The notes: generated by a model from the letters alone, not told the origin. A DNA stretch of 64,000 nt from Polyangium mundeleinium (GCF_028369105.1 NZ_JAQNDO010000001.1:11006501-11070500), one strand, 5' to 3'; shown: positions 9,110 through 18,903, numbered from the stretch's first letter. Numbers and translations: made by a program.

Positions 9110-10159
9110 TCAATCGTCCCCGGCCGTGCACGCGATTTCCATGTACCCGTACGGCTGCGCCCTCGCTCCGGCGGTGAAACGGAAAAACCACGGGTACATC
9201 CCTTTGTCGCAACTGACGTCATCGAAGGAAAAATCTGCCACGCAAAATCCGCTCTTGCAGCCGGGACAATCTGGCGAAGTGCGACAGCTCTCGAGCGCTG
9301 CGCCCTCGTGCTGCATGACTTCGCAACGGCGGAACGTCTCGCCATAACGCTCGACGAATGTCTCCTTTCCGTCCGGATCTCGCCAGCCTTTCTCTGGATC
9401 GCATTGCTCGAGCTCCGGCTGCGCGACGTGGATCTTGCACGAGGCGATGCCGTTCGGGTCGACCTGGATGGGCCGCGGCATGCAGGGGCGACCACAATCG
9501 ACGAATCCCCCGTTGATCATTGCGTCCCATTCATTGTCGTCGTCACACGGCCATGCGTAGTCCCGCGCGCCGACGAGCTCCCCCCACGCCTCGAGGCGCG
9601 TATCGCCGGTCTTGCCCCCGAGCTGGCAGCCGAATGGCTCCGCGGTCGACGGAACCACCAGGATCTTCTGGCTCACCGACGACAACGAGACCTCGTTCGG
9701 CACGAGCTCCCCTGGAGTCATGAAGTCCTCGTCGTCCCGCGTGCTCGCGACGAAAAGCACAGGGGTCGTGCCTTTGGCGAGCGACGCGACAAACGCCGCC
9801 TCCGCGTCGGTCTCAGGCGCATGCAATCCCCTCATGACATCGAGCGCGCGGTTCGCCGCTCGAAGCGGCCGGTACGCCTCTCCAGGCATCGCGAGCCGCT
9901 GCTCCATAGCCTCGGCCGCGGCAGCTACGACAGCCTCGACCTCTTCCGCTTTCGACGTGAGCGTCTGCCATGCGAGCGCCGGCCGATCGATGGGCGTGAC
10001 GAGCGCGAGCTCCGTCGGCGCGCTCGGGCGCACGATGACCACACGATCATCACCCGGGCGCCATTCCGCGGGATCAGCCGTCCCCTCGCCGCAGCTCTCG
10101 CCGCGCGTACGCACCTCCGCGAGCAGGCCCGCGCGCAATGCCCACGCACACGACGGCAA
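9110..10159 (-). CDS. Cysteine-rich protein of unknown function, possibly missing its N-terminus
   Basis: A 349-residue frame, not recognised. The N-terminal half is a helical/strand region (LALVTPIDRPALAWQTL, TTPVLFVASTRDDEDFM). The C-terminal half is rich in cysteine, with paired motifs such as CGRPCMPRP, CRTSPDCPGCKSGFC and DVSCDKGM, which suggests disulfides and export. No signal peptide is present. The only start is a TTG at 10159, six codons after an in-frame TAG and 43 bp after the helicase gene. Either a short TTG-initiated form is real, or the gene has lost its 5' end. High GC3 supports coding. Confidence 0.6.
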   Translation of the reverse strand: MPSCAWALRAGLLAEVRTRGESCGEGTADPAEWRPGDDRVVIVRPSAPTELALVTPIDRPALAWQTLTSKAEEVEAVVAAAAEAMEQRLAMPGEAYRPLRAANRALDVMRGLHAPETDAEAAFVASLAKGTTPVLFVASTRDDEDFMTPGELVPNEVSLSSVSQKILVVPSTAEPFGCQLGGKTGDTRLEAWGELVGARDYAWPCDDDNEWDAMINGGFVDCGRPCMPRPIQVDPNGIASCKIHVAQPELEQCDPEKGWRDPDGKETFVERYGETFRRCEVMQHEGAALESCRTSPDCPGCKSGFCVADFSFDDVSCDKGMYPWFFRFTAGARAQPYGYMEIACTAGDD

Positions 10160-10202
10160 CTCCGCAGCGCGGAATGCCTACCTCGTTGACAGTCGAATCA
10201 AC

Positions 10203-13159
10203 TCAACTGAGGAGCGCCAACAGATCGTCGCGCGTGATCGCCGCCGCCTGCGCCGCCTCCCCGAGCGCCGCGTCCGCCACCAGGCGCTTTTTCTCCTGCA
10301 GCGCGAGGATGCGCTCCTCCACCGTATCCTTCGCGACCAGCCGGTACACGAAGACGGGTTTGTCTTGGCCGATGCGGTGCGCGCGGTCCGCGGCCTGGTC
10401 CTCGACGGCCGGGTTCCACCACGGATCGAGCAAGAACACGTGATCGGCCGCCGTCAAATTGAGGCCCGTGCCGCCCGCCTTGAGCGAGAGGAGCATCACC
10501 GGCGGGCCTCCTTCGGCCTGGAACTCGTTCACCACACCCGCGCGATCCACGGTCGAGCCGTCGAGCCGATTGAAGGAGATCCCCGCCTCGGCGAGGTGCG
10601 CTCCACCAGGTCGAGCAGCGACGTCCATTGCGAGAAAACGAGCGCCTTGTGGCCATCCGCCGCCGCATCCGCGAGCGCCTCGACGAGCGCCTCGACCTTC
10701 GACGATGCATTCGCAACCTGTCCGGGCACGAGCGCCGCATGGCAGGCGGCCTGGCGCAGCCGGAGCAACGCTTCGAGCGCGGCGAGCACGCTGCCGCCCT
10801 CGGCGAGGCGCTTGACGACGTCCGTGAGCGTCGCCGCGCGCACGGCGTCGTATACGGCGCGCTCCTTGTCGTCGAGCTCCACGCTGAGCACGCGGTCGGT
10901 GCGCGGGGGCAATTCGGGCGCGACCTCGCGCTTCAAGCGGCGCAGAACGAAGGGCCGAATGCGCTCACGCAGCCGCTCGGCCGCACCTGCATGCCCCGCC
11001 TCGATCGGCCCGGCATAACGCTCCTTGAAATCGCTGCGACCGCCGAGCAAGCCGCGGTTCGCGAAATGCATCTGGCTCCAGAGCTCCTCCAGCCGGTTCT
11101 CCACGGGCGTGCCGCTGAGCGCCACCTTGAATTTCCCGCGCAACGCATACGCGGCCCGCGCGACCTGGCTGTCGGGATTCTTGATCGCCTGCGCCTCGTC
11201 GAGCACGATGGTGTCCCATTCCACGGCCGAGAGCGCCTCGATGTCGATGCGAAGCATCGAATACGTGGTGAGCGTGACGTCGGCCTTCGGATCGAGCGCG
11301 CGCTTCGGGCCGTGGTAGAGGGCCGCCGAAAGGTTTGGCCGGAACTTCCGGATCTCGGCCTCCCAGTTGAAGAGCACGCTCTTCGGACAAACCACGAGCG
11401 CGCGGCCACGCGTGGACGCGAGCGCCTGCAAGGTCTTTCCGAGGCCCATGTCGTCCGCGAGGATCCCGCCGAGCCCCGTGTCCCGCAGGAACGCGAGCCA
11501 ATCGACGCCGCGGCGCTGGTAGGAGCGGAGCGTCGCGGAGAGGCCCCCGGGCAAGGGCGCCTCGGGTATCCCGGAAAAACCTTCGAGCAGAGGGGCGAGC
11601 CGAGAAAAACCCGGGGGGCGTGGGGCGTCGATCTCCTCGCAGAGGCGCGCGAGCGCGGGCAGGAGCGCGGGCGGGATCGTCTGGTCCTCGGTCTCCGCAC
11701 GCGCGGCGAGCAAATCGGCCACGCGATCGCCGAACCGCGAGAGCCAATCGGAAGGCAGCGGCGCGAAGCCTCCACCTTCGAGCGGGACGATGTCGAGCCC
11801 GTCTTTCCATGCGCGAATGACGGCCGCGCCGCTCGCGTGTTTCGTCGTCCCACCCTCCGCTCCGTCCTCGGCGATGGATTCGAAGACGACGTCGAATCCG
11901 TCACCCTGGATGTCGAACCGGGGCACGAGCGGGCGCTTGCCAAACAACTCGCCGAGCGTCTCGCCTTGCTCGCCGCCGCGAAACCCTTTGAGCTTTTGAG
12001 CAAATCGTAATGCGGCCTCGCCGTCGAGATCGACGCGCCGGCCGGGGATCAGGTTGAGCTCGTCGCGGAGCCGCTCGATGAGCCTTCGCTCCTCGGCCTC
12101 GTCGCGCACGGGCACGGTCCCGCCGAGGTGGACGAGCACATTTTGATCGACGCGGGCCTCCGGCGGATCTCCATACACGAGCAGCGGCAGCACGGAGAGG
12201 GTATGCCCCGCCTGCGAAAGCTCGATCGAAATGCGCGGGCGGCCCTTCCGCGCGACGCCTGGGAGCCTGCGCGTGCGCACCACGAGGCGCGTGTGTTTGT
12301 CGAGGTCGGGGAGGATCTTCGTGACGAACGTGCCGAGCTCCTCTTTCGCGACGTGCCGCTCCATGGGCAATTTTTCCCACGCATCGCCGGTGATCGAGGT
12401 ATCCCCGAGCGGACGTAGGACGTCCCCCGTGCGCGCGGCGCCGCGGGCGACGACCTCGTCGACGGAAGGGTCTTTCTCGACACGCACGAGGACGCCGCCA
12501 TTCTTGCCGTCAAGCACGACGGCCGAGGGGCGAACGGCCTGTTTGTTCGTGCGGACGGGAAAACCGTCGAAGAGGACGCTCGGCGCAGCCTCCAGGAGCG
12601 CGAAGAGCTCCCGCACGCGCGAGAGCGGGACGACGCCGCCCTTCCAGGTCGAGAACATGCGGTCGATCGTGATGTCCTCGTGCGTGGGCAAGACCGGCAG
12701 ATCGCCGCGCGAGACACGATTCGTGATCGAGCCCTGGAACGGCTCGCGGCGGCCGTCCGGAAAAAGGACGGCGCGCTCCAGGAACAACGTGCCCGCGTCG
12801 CGGCTGAACTCGTATTCGATCTTGCCGAGCGCGGGCTTCGGCGCAGGCGCGGCTCGCGGGCCAGCGTCCGTCCCGGTCGCGGGGCTCTGGCCTTCGGGGG
12901 ATTGGGCCGCGACGATCACGGCGGCGGCGACGTGCTGGCAGGGGTCGAATTTGCCACCGCAATCACAGGTCCACTCCTCGTCCGCGACGTACAGCGTGAC
13001 CGTGGGCGCGATGGCGACGCCGGGGACGCGGATGCGATAGGTGAGCTCGGTGGCGGTCCTCCTGTCGAGGATCACGGCGCCGTCGCGCGCCAGGTTGATA
13101 CCCTTCGACCAGAGACCGGGCGGGCAGGCTTTACGAACCGCCTGGAGGAGCGAGTCCAT
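10203..13159 (-). pseudogene. SWIM zinc-finger SNF2-family helicase, split by one frameshift
   Basis: A DEAD/DEAH-like SNF2 ATPase of about 984 residues if repaired. The SWIM finger [12 protein letters not shown] is near residue 65. A DUF-rich middle follows. The ATPase core has [14 protein letters not shown] (Walker A), [11 protein letters not shown] (DEAQ box) and [17 protein letters not shown]. The first frame runs from 13159 and ends out of register after [13 protein letters not shown]. The rest, with [20 protein letters not shown] (motif V) and [11 protein letters not shown] (motif VI), is in the next frame to 10203. One missing base near 10598 (GAGGTGCGC where GAGGTGGCGC would restore the frame) explains it. 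All motifs are otherwise intact, so this is either a very recent lesion or a consensus error. Confidence 0.85.
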
Positions 13160-13208
13160 GACGACGGGAGCGGTAGCACGGGACGGCGCGCGTGTCGCCT
13201 CCCTCGGG

Positions 13209-14525
13209 TCAGCGCACGTCGGCCTCGATCTCCGCTCCGTGAGGCCCGTAGCATTCGTAGTGGACGCGATCGGCCGGCACCCCGAAGACGTGCAGCGCGC
13301 CGCGGATCGAACGCATGAAGGGTATCGGCCCGGTGAAATAAAAATCGCAATCGTTTCCGGGGAGGTTCCGCCCGAGCGTGCCGAGGCCGAGGCGGCCCCG
13401 GGTCTCGTAATCGCGCCCAGGCTCGTCCTCGGCCGAAGGCTGCGAATAGCAGCGGTGGAGCGTGACGTTCGGGTGGCGGCGCGCGAGCTCCTCGATCTCC
13501 CGTCGGAGCGGGTGGTGGCGCCCGTCGTGCATCATCTGGAAGAAGTAAATGGGCCGGTCGATCCCGCGATCGAGGGCGCTCTGGAACAGGCTGAACATCA
13601 CCGTGATGCCGATGCCCGCGCCGATGAAGACGAGCGGGCGCTGCGATTCGACGAGGACGAGCTCGCCGAACGGCGACGAGACGTCGAGCACGTCCCCTTC
13701 CCGCACGTGGTCGTGGAAGAACCGGGAGCAGACGCTGTCAGGGTTTCCCTGCGCGCCGGGCTCACGCTTGATCGTGACCCGGAAATGCCCCTTTCCCGGC
13801 GCGGTCGAGAGCGAGTAATTGCGATACACGGCGCTGCCACCGGCGCGCGAATACCCGGGCACCTCGACGCGAAAGGTGACGTACTGGCCGGCCTCGTAAT
13901 GCGGCAGGGGGCCGCCGTCCCGGGGCGTGAGGTAAAACGAGGCAGAGTCCGCCGACTCCTGGACCTTCTGCCGGACCACGAAAGGCCGGAACCCCTCCCA
14001 TCCGCCCGGCGTTTGGGCGCTCTTCTGCGTGAGATCCCGCTCGATCTCGATGAACAGGTCGGCGAGGACGCCATACGCCTCGCGCCAGGCGGCCATGATC
14101 TCGTCCGTCGCGACATCGCCGAGGACGGCCTTGACCGAGGCGAGGAAGTGGTGACCGACGATCGGGTAATGCTCGGGCCGGATGTTGAGCGAGGCGTGGC
14201 GGTGCGCGATGCGCATCACCGTGGCCTTCAGCTCGGGCAGGTCGTCGAGGCTCGTCATGGAGCCATTGAGCACGTTCGTCAGCGCGGCGCCCGAGGCGCC
14301 CTCTCGGCCGAAGAAATCCCCCCGGAACGCCTCCTGCTGCGAGCCGCGTGTCTTCTGCTCGCCCGTGCCCTGGTTGGCCGGGTTGAAGAGCAGCTCGAGC
14401 TCGGGGTGTTCGTGGAGCATCTGGCGGTAGAAACGACGAATGATCGTCGCGCCATGTTCGGCGAGGACCGGAGCCGTCGCCTTCACGATCGCGACAGTCT
14501 CGGCCGAGAGGGTCTTTCTGCTCAT
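13209..14525 (-). CDS. hmp: NO-inducible flavohaemoprotein (nitric oxide dioxygenase)
   Basis: Cytoplasmic enzyme oxidising NO to nitrate with O2 and NAD(P)H. Order: globin (1-155), FAD-binding ferredoxin-reductase (165-275), NAD-binding (285-430). [14 protein letters not shown] carries the B10 Tyr. [21 protein letters not shown] carries the proximal haem His. [20 protein letters not shown] is the FAD motif, [16 protein letters not shown] the NAD(P) loop, and [12 protein letters not shown] the C-terminal signature. At 438 residues it is about 35 longer than typical Hmp. Roughly 20 extra residues ([20 protein letters not shown]) lie between FNPANQ and the E/F-helix region. It starts 3 bp after the YciI-like gene and is probably cotranscribed. 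Confidence 0.95.
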   Translation of the reverse strand: MSRKTLSAETVAIVKATAPVLAEHGATIIRRFYRQMLHEHPELELLFNPANQGTGEQKTRGSQQEAFRGDFFGREGASGAALTNVLNGSMTSLDDLPELKATVMRIAHRHASLNIRPEHYPIVGHHFLASVKAVLGDVATDEIMAAWREAYGVLADLFIEIERDLTQKSAQTPGGWEGFRPFVVRQKVQESADSASFYLTPRDGGPLPHYEAGQYVTFRVEVPGYSRAGGSAVYRNYSLSTAPGKGHFRVTIKREPGAQGNPDSVCSRFFHDHVREGDVLDVSSPFGELVLVESQRPLVFIGAGIGITVMFSLFQSALDRGIDRPIYFFQMMHDGRHHPLRREIEELARRHPNVTLHRCYSQPSAEDEPGRDYETRGRLGLGTLGRNLPGNDCDFYFTGPIPFMRSIRGALHVFGVPADRVHYECYGPHGAEIEADVR

Positions 14526-14528
14526 GGC

Positions 14529-14885
14529 TCAACCCGCCGCGCGCATGCCGGCGATGAAAAAGGGATACAACTCCGCGCGCATGAGGCCCTCGGACACGAC
14601 CGGGTCCGCGTCGACGATCGCGCGCGCGGCGGCCTCGTCCCGAGCCTCGACGACGGCCATGCCGAACGTCTCCGGGCCCGTCGTCAACGTGCGACCGACG
14701 AAGACGAGCACGCCGCGCGCCTTCAATTCTTCGAGGTACGCGCCGTGTCGGCCGAGCGTGGCCATCTCGGTCTCCGTGGGGCCGGTCTGCAGGAGATCCG
14801 ATCGCACGGCCCGGACGACGTATATCCACTTGTCCGTGGGCTGAGAGGCAGGTTGGTCGCTCATGGGCATCGCATCATGGTCCAT
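14529..14885 (-). CDS. YciI-like protein
   Basis: A 118-residue dimeric alpha-beta barrel protein of the YciI superfamily. The core is KWIYVVRAVRSDLLQTGPTE, HGAYLEELKARGVLVFVGRT and FGMAVVEARDEAAARAIVDA, ending DPVVSEGLMRAELYPF, the usual family layout (DP-V-G). An alternative start is the ATG at 14864. Its position directly before hmp (3 bp gap) and just after chorismate mutase suggests one transcript. The biochemical role is not known for most family members. Confidence 0.88.
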   Translation of the reverse strand: MDHDAMPMSDQPASQPTDKWIYVVRAVRSDLLQTGPTETEMATLGRHGAYLEELKARGVLVFVGRTLTTGPETFGMAVVEARDEAAARAIVDADPVVSEGLMRAELYPFFIAGMRAAG

Positions 14886-14910
14886 CGCGGCGCGATAAAT
14901 CCACTCGAAC

Positions 14911-15174
14911 CTACGTCCTTGTATGGCTGTCCTCGAGGATGGCCCGGAAGATCACCTCGGCAAGGTCTGCCGGGACGCCCTGACGCTCGGCGTACACGCG
15001 CCGATCCGCGAGGAGCTCGACCTCGCGCATCGGATCCACGAGCGGCAGGCCGAGCGCCCGCTTTTTGACGAAGAGCGCGCCGACGAGCGCTCTCCGCCGC
15101 GCGATGAGGTCGAGCAGCGCATGGTCGAGCTCGTCGAGCGCGCTGCGGGTCTCGCTGACGTCGGCAGGAAGCAT
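14911..15174 (-). CDS. Chorismate mutase, AroQ class
   Basis: A stand-alone 87-residue all-helical enzyme converting chorismate to prephenate for Phe/Tyr synthesis. The order matches AroQ: RSALDELDHALLDLIARRRA, the helix 1 pattern with active-site Arg; VKKRALGLPLVDPMREVELL with Lys; and VPADLAEVIFRAILEDS for the last helix. The ATG at 15174 was chosen because it gives the canonical length and the longer open frame upstream is antisense to the U32 gene start region. It diverges from the U32 gene across about 70 bp and may lead the yciI-hmp transcript. Confidence 0.88.
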   Translation of the reverse strand: MLPADVSETRSALDELDHALLDLIARRRALVGALFVKKRALGLPLVDPMREVELLADRRVYAERQGVPADLAEVIFRAILEDSHTRT

Positions 15175-15243
15175 GACGGGCCCAAGGGTACAACCGCGTC
15201 GGGCGCGTGCCACCGCTTTCGGGTTGCGATATAGCGTCCGACC

Positions 15244-17736
15244 ATGAGCTCCCCCGCGCTGCCGAGGCGCCCCGAGATCCTCGCCCCCGCCGGTGATGAC
15301 GCCGCGCTCCGGGCCGCGGTGCTGGCCGGCGCGGACGCCGTTTATTTTGGGCTCCAAGGGTTCAACGCGCGGGCGCGCGCGAAAAACTTCGACGCCGAGG
15401 GGCTCACGCGGACGATGGCGTTCCTGCATGAGCACGGGGTCCGCGGGTACGTCACGCTGAACACGCTGGTCTTCGACGAGGAACTCGAGAACGTCGAGAA
15501 CGCCGTGCGTACGTGCGCGGAGGCCGGCGTGGACGCGGTGATCGTGCAGGACCTCGGGGTCGCGCGGCTCGTGCGGGCGATCGCGCCGGCGCTCGCGATC
15601 CACGCCTCGACGCAGATGACGTGCACCGACGCGGGTGCCGCGGAGCTCGCGCGTGAGCTCGGCGCGAGCCGGGTCATCCTGGCGCGCGAGCTGTCGGTCG
15701 ACGACATCGCAGCGATCCGGCGCGCGACGGACGTGGAGATCGAGGTCTTCGTGCACGGCGCGCTCTGCATCGCGTATTCGGGGCAGTGCTTGACGAGCGA
15801 GGCCATCGGCGGGCGCAGCGCGAACCGCGGCGCGTGCGCCCAGGCGTGCCGGCTGCCGTACGAGCTCGTCGTCGATGGGGAAAAGCGAGACCTCGGGGAT
15901 CACGCGTATCTCCTGTCGCCGGAGGATCTGGAGGCGAGCGCGCTCGTGCCGAAGCTCGCCGAGCTCGGCGTCTCATCGCTGAAGATCGAAGGGCGGCTGA
16001 AGGGGCCCGACTATGTGGCCGCGACGACGCGGCTCTACCGCGCGGCGCTCGAAGCGAGCAGCGCGGGCCCGAGCGAGGCGCTCGGTTCGATCCGAAAAAC
16101 CGCGCTGCAAACGTATTCACGAGGATCGGGTCCGGGCTTTCTCGCGGGCGTGGATCACCAGCGGCTCGTGGAGGGGCGCGCCTGTGATCATCGAGGCTTG
16201 CCGGTGGGCGAGCTCGTCGGGACCACGCGCGCGCGAGGGAAAACGCTGCTCCGGATCCGGCTCGCGGAGGCGATCACGCGTGGCGACGGCGTGCTCGTGG
16301 AGGGCGGGTTCGCGGGCGCAGGCGAACTCGGCGGGCGCGTCTGGACGATCGCGACGAACGGCGCGGACACGCCGCGCGCCGAGGCGGGCGAGGAGGTCGC
16401 CGTCTGGCTCGGACCCGATGTGCGGGTGGATGTCGCGAAGCCGGGCCGGCGCGTGTGGAAGACGGACGATCCGGCGACGGAAAAGGCGATCCTCGCGGAG
16501 ATCGAGCGAGCGCCGCGGAAGGTGCCGCTCTCGATCCGGGTGTCGGGGGCGATCGGAGAGATGCCGCGGTTCGAGGCGTCGACGACGTCGGGGCTCTGGG
16601 GCGTCGTGACGGGCGACGCGCCGATCGGCGAGGCGCGCGGGGGCGCGGACGTCGCCGCGGTGCTGAAGGACAAACTCGGGCGGCTCGGCGATACGCCGTT
16701 CGAGATCGCGGCGATCGACGCGGACCTGCCGACGGGTGTGATGATCCCGCCGTCATCGCTGAACCGGGCGCGCCGCGCGCTCGTGGAGGCGCTGCTCGCG
16801 TCGGCCGCGCGGAAGGTGGAGACGACGTCGGTGCATTTCCAGGACCTCGTGCGCGCGGCGGGCCCGCCCGATCGGAGCCCGCCGGCGGCCGGTCTTTTCG
16901 TGCTCTGCCGGACGGAGGCGCAAGCGGCGGCGGCGCTCGATGCAGGCGCGGACGGGGTCTATCTCGATTTCTTGGAGCTCGTAGGAACGGGCGCGGCCTT
17001 GCGCGCGCTCCGGACGTCGCGGCCGAACGTGACGATCGGCGTCGCGCCGCCGCGCATTCGCAAGCCAGGCGAGGAGAAGATCGACCGGTACCTGCTCTCC
17101 CTGGAGCCCGATCTCCTGCTCGTGCGTGGGCTCGGCGCGCTGCGGGAGGGCGCGGGGCTCTCGATTCCGCGGATCGGCGATTTCTCGCTGAACGTGACGA
17201 ACCGATTGACGGCCGCGGAGGTGCTCTCGCGCGGGCTCTCGGCGTTCACGCCCTCGTTCGACCTCGACGCGGCGCAGCTCGAACGGCTGCTCGATTCGCC
17301 GTTCGGGCCGTTCGCCGAGGTGGTCCTGCATCACCCGATGCCACTCTTCCACATGGAGCATTGCGTGATCGCGGCGCTGCTCTCGACAGGGAAGGATTTT
17401 CGTGATTGCGGCAGGCCCTGCGAGAAGCACAAGGTGTCCTTGCGGGACCGCGCGGGGATGGAGCACCCGGTGGAGGCGGACGTGGGCTGCCGGAACACGG
17501 TGTTTCACGCGGCGGCGCAGAGCGCGGCGAGCCTCGCGTCCGCGGCGGCGCGGGGGGGCGTGCGGCGATTCCGGATCGAGCTCGTGCGCGAGACGGCGGA
17601 GGACGTGGCGACGATCGTCGGGACGTACCGGAGGCTGCTCGAAGGCAAGATGCACGCGCCCGAGGTCTTCCGCGCGCTCCGGGCCGAAGGCGGATATGGT
17701 GTGGTGAAGGGGTCACTCCGGGTGCTTCCGGCGTGA
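15244..17736 (+). CDS. U32 family peptidase / RNA hydroxylation protein with DUF3656
   Basis: Large U32-family protein of 830 residues. Characterised relatives (RlhA, TrhP) hydroxylate rRNA or tRNA cytidine/uridine using an Fe-S cluster and prephenate. PEILAPAGDDAALRAAVLAG opens the TIM-barrel domain. The core has FVHGALCIAYSGQCLTSEAI and NRGACAQACRLPYEL, the conserved cysteines. A middle DUF3656-like region (about 390-530) follows. A second half carries HHPMPLFHMEHCVIAALL and CGRPCEKHKVSLRDR with a further Cys group. The length and second domain fit the longer RlhA-like or YhbU-like branch. Chorismate mutase, which makes prephenate, lies divergently next door. A TATAGC hexamer 8 nt before the ATG suggests a leaderless mRNA. 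Confidence 0.88.
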   Translation: MSSPALPRRPEILAPAGDDAALRAAVLAGADAVYFGLQGFNARARAKNFDAEGLTRTMAFLHEHGVRGYVTLNTLVFDEELENVENAVRTCAEAGVDAVIVQDLGVARLVRAIAPALAIHASTQMTCTDAGAAELARELGASRVILARELSVDDIAAIRRATDVEIEVFVHGALCIAYSGQCLTSEAIGGRSANRGACAQACRLPYELVVDGEKRDLGDHAYLLSPEDLEASALVPKLAELGVSSLKIEGRLKGPDYVAATTRLYRAALEASSAGPSEALGSIRKTALQTYSRGSGPGFLAGVDHQRLVEGRACDHRGLPVGELVGTTRARGKTLLRIRLAEAITRGDGVLVEGGFAGAGELGGRVWTIATNGADTPRAEAGEEVAVWLGPDVRVDVAKPGRRVWKTDDPATEKAILAEIERAPRKVPLSIRVSGAIGEMPRFEASTTSGLWGVVTGDAPIGEARGGADVAAVLKDKLGRLGDTPFEIAAIDADLPTGVMIPPSSLNRARRALVEALLASAARKVETTSVHFQDLVRAAGPPDRSPPAAGLFVLCRTEAQAAAALDAGADGVYLDFLELVGTGAALRALRTSRPNVTIGVAPPRIRKPGEEKIDRYLLSLEPDLLLVRGLGALREGAGLSIPRIGDFSLNVTNRLTAAEVLSRGLSAFTPSFDLDAAQLERLLDSPFGPFAEVVLHHPMPLFHMEHCVIAALLSTGKDFRDCGRPCEKHKVSLRDRAGMEHPVEADVGCRNTVFHAAAQSAASLASAAARGGVRRFRIELVRETAEDVATIVGTYRRLLEGKMHAPEVFRALRAEGGYGVVKGSLRVLPA

Positions 17737-17749
17737 GGGATCGCATGTG

Positions 17750-18172
17750 ATGAAAAAGCGAGAGCCGCTCCAGATCGGACAACATACGCTGTCGTTCGAA
17801 GACCCCGGGATCGCCGTACACGTGTACCGGGGGCCGATCACGTTGGAGGACATGCGTGTCCTCGTCGATCTCCCGGACATGGACGAGCACGAGGGCAGAT
17901 TTCAGCTCGCCCTCTACCACATGCATGAATTCGGCGGCCTCGACGCCGCCGCGCGCAAGTTGGGCGCCGAACGGCCGAGGCCGGCGGGAACGTATTACGC
18001 GGCCTATGTGGGCACGAGCTTCAAGACGCGCGTGGTCATCTCGCTGTTCACGCGCGCCGCGAACCTCTTGCAAGGTCAAAAGACCGTGCTCGGCTTTTTC
18101 GATGACCACGAATTGGCCAGGGCTTGGCTCGTCGAGTGCCGCGCAAAGCACCTCGCGGCGGACAAAAAATAG
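17750..18172 (+). CDS. SpoIIAA-like (STAS/SEC14-type) protein
   Basis: A 140-residue soluble protein resembling the SpoIIAA-like family. HTLSFEDPGIAVHVYRGPIT is the first strand pair, and FQLALYHMHEFGGLDAAARK and TYYAAYVGTSFKTRVVISLF follow. The helix TVLGFFDDHELARAWLVEC closes the fold. No NSSG phosphosite is visible. The ATG at 17750 is preferred over GTG at 17747; GAGGGA lies upstream at the U32 stop codon. It lies 13 bp after U32 and is probably cotranscribed. Its last codons AAA AAA TAG also form the T-tract and foot of the opposing terminator. Confidence 0.75.
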   Translation: MKKREPLQIGQHTLSFEDPGIAVHVYRGPITLEDMRVLVDLPDMDEHEGRFQLALYHMHEFGGLDAAARKLGAERPRPAGTYYAAYVGTSFKTRVVISLFTRAANLLQGQKTVLGFFDDHELARAWLVECRAKHLAADKK

Positions 18173-18205
18173 ACCGAGGGCGCACGTCTCCGTGCACCCC
18201 CGGTC
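18164..18205 (-). terminator. Intrinsic terminator of the first XRE gene
   Basis: On the minus strand, stem GACCG...CGGTC continues through GGGTGCAC and GTGCGCCC around a short loop (18172-18205). It is followed by TATTTTTT (18164-18169 on the plus strand are A). It also overlaps the stop codon of the plus-strand SpoIIAA-like gene. Confidence 0.8.
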
Positions 18206-18275
18206 GAAAGCCTAAGGAAGTGGTGCGGCCCTGGAACGCCCGGGAGCGGAGGGAGCTCAAGGGCGGAGGAATCGA

Positions 18276-18611
18276 TTACTTGCGCGCGGCGACCTGCGCC
18301 TGGATCTGGCGGCGCAGCTTCTTCACCTCGGTCTGAGGCAGGTAGCGAAGCAATTCAGCGGTCTTGGCGCGCTCGTCCTCCTCGGCGAACGTGAGGAGGT
18401 ACATCGGGGGCACGCCGAAGCCCTCCGCGAGACGGGCGATCGTGCCGATCGTGATCGCGGCGAGGCCGTGCTCGACGCTGGAGAGGTGGCCCTTCGAGAG
18501 CGCGCTCGCGTCGGCGAGGGCGCCGAGGGACATATTGCGCTCCTTGCGAAGCGCGCGAATACGGGTACCAACCTGGAGGGCAAACGGCTCGGGGGTCGAA
18601 CGTCGCGGCAT
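18276..18611 (-). CDS. XRE-family helix-turn-helix regulator, paralogue 1
   Basis: A 111-residue DNA-binding protein with one HTH_XRE domain (about residues 15-70): VGTRIRALRKERNMSLGALA, then DASALSKGHLSSVEHGLAAI as turn and recognition helix, then TIGTIARLAEGFGVPPMYLL. The C-terminal 35 residues (TAELLRYLPQTEVKKLRRQI) are a basic helix. It has no sensor domain. A second copy, about 90% identical, lies 0.36 kb upstream on the same strand. Both share a 50-bp leader block and a terminator-flanked, single-gene layout. The inverted repeats upstream may be the operator. Confidence 0.9.
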   Translation of the reverse strand: MPRRSTPEPFALQVGTRIRALRKERNMSLGALADASALSKGHLSSVEHGLAAITIGTIARLAEGFGVPPMYLLTFAEEDERAKTAELLRYLPQTEVKKLRRQIQAQVAARK

Positions 18612-18620
18612 GTGATTTAG

Positions 18621-18670
18621 GGTTCTCGGTTCGCCCTCGCGGGCGCTCCGACCGGCCTCCTTCTCGCCGG
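18621..18670 (-). repeat. Conserved 50-bp 5' leader block, copy 1
   Basis: Fifty bases upstream of paralogue 1 match 19316-19365 upstream of paralogue 2 at 48 of 50 positions (differences in GGGCGCTCCG versus GGACGCGCCG). It begins 9 bp before each start codon and lies inside a roughly 145-nt leader. It is better conserved than the flanking non-coding sequence, so it is probably functional or recently duplicated. Confidence 0.75.
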
Positions 18671-18867
18671 GGAAAATGGTTTCGTCTGTCGTTTCGGAAG
18701 CTCTCGTCGCCCCGCGTCGCTTTCATTCGCGACCACCGCGGCGACCACGAAAATGACTATGCACCCATTCCGACGAACCCGCACGAAAAACCGCAAGTCG
18801 ATCGGTCCGTCAATGTCCTACCCAGCATGGCCGCTGTAGCGAGGCCAGGGAAAACGTGGGGCGTGAG

Positions 18868-18882
18868 GGACATTGATTGTCC
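18868..18882. promoter_or_regulatory. Operator-like inverted repeat GGACA-N5-TGTCC
   Basis: GGACA at 18868-18872 and TGTCC at 18878-18882 are separated by TTGAT. It has the same geometry as the repeats at 19502-19518 and 19567-19581. It may bind the XRE proteins encoded on either side; that is inference from repetition only. Confidence 0.45.
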
Positions 18883-18903
18883 TAGGCTCTTTCGTGATGG
18901 ACA

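Noticed and set aside
13041-15068. 675-codon open frame on the plus strand
   Set aside because: It is antisense to hmp and the YciI-like gene, has Arg/His/Asp-rich composition typical of reversed high-GC codons and no domain. The minus-strand genes have clear motifs.
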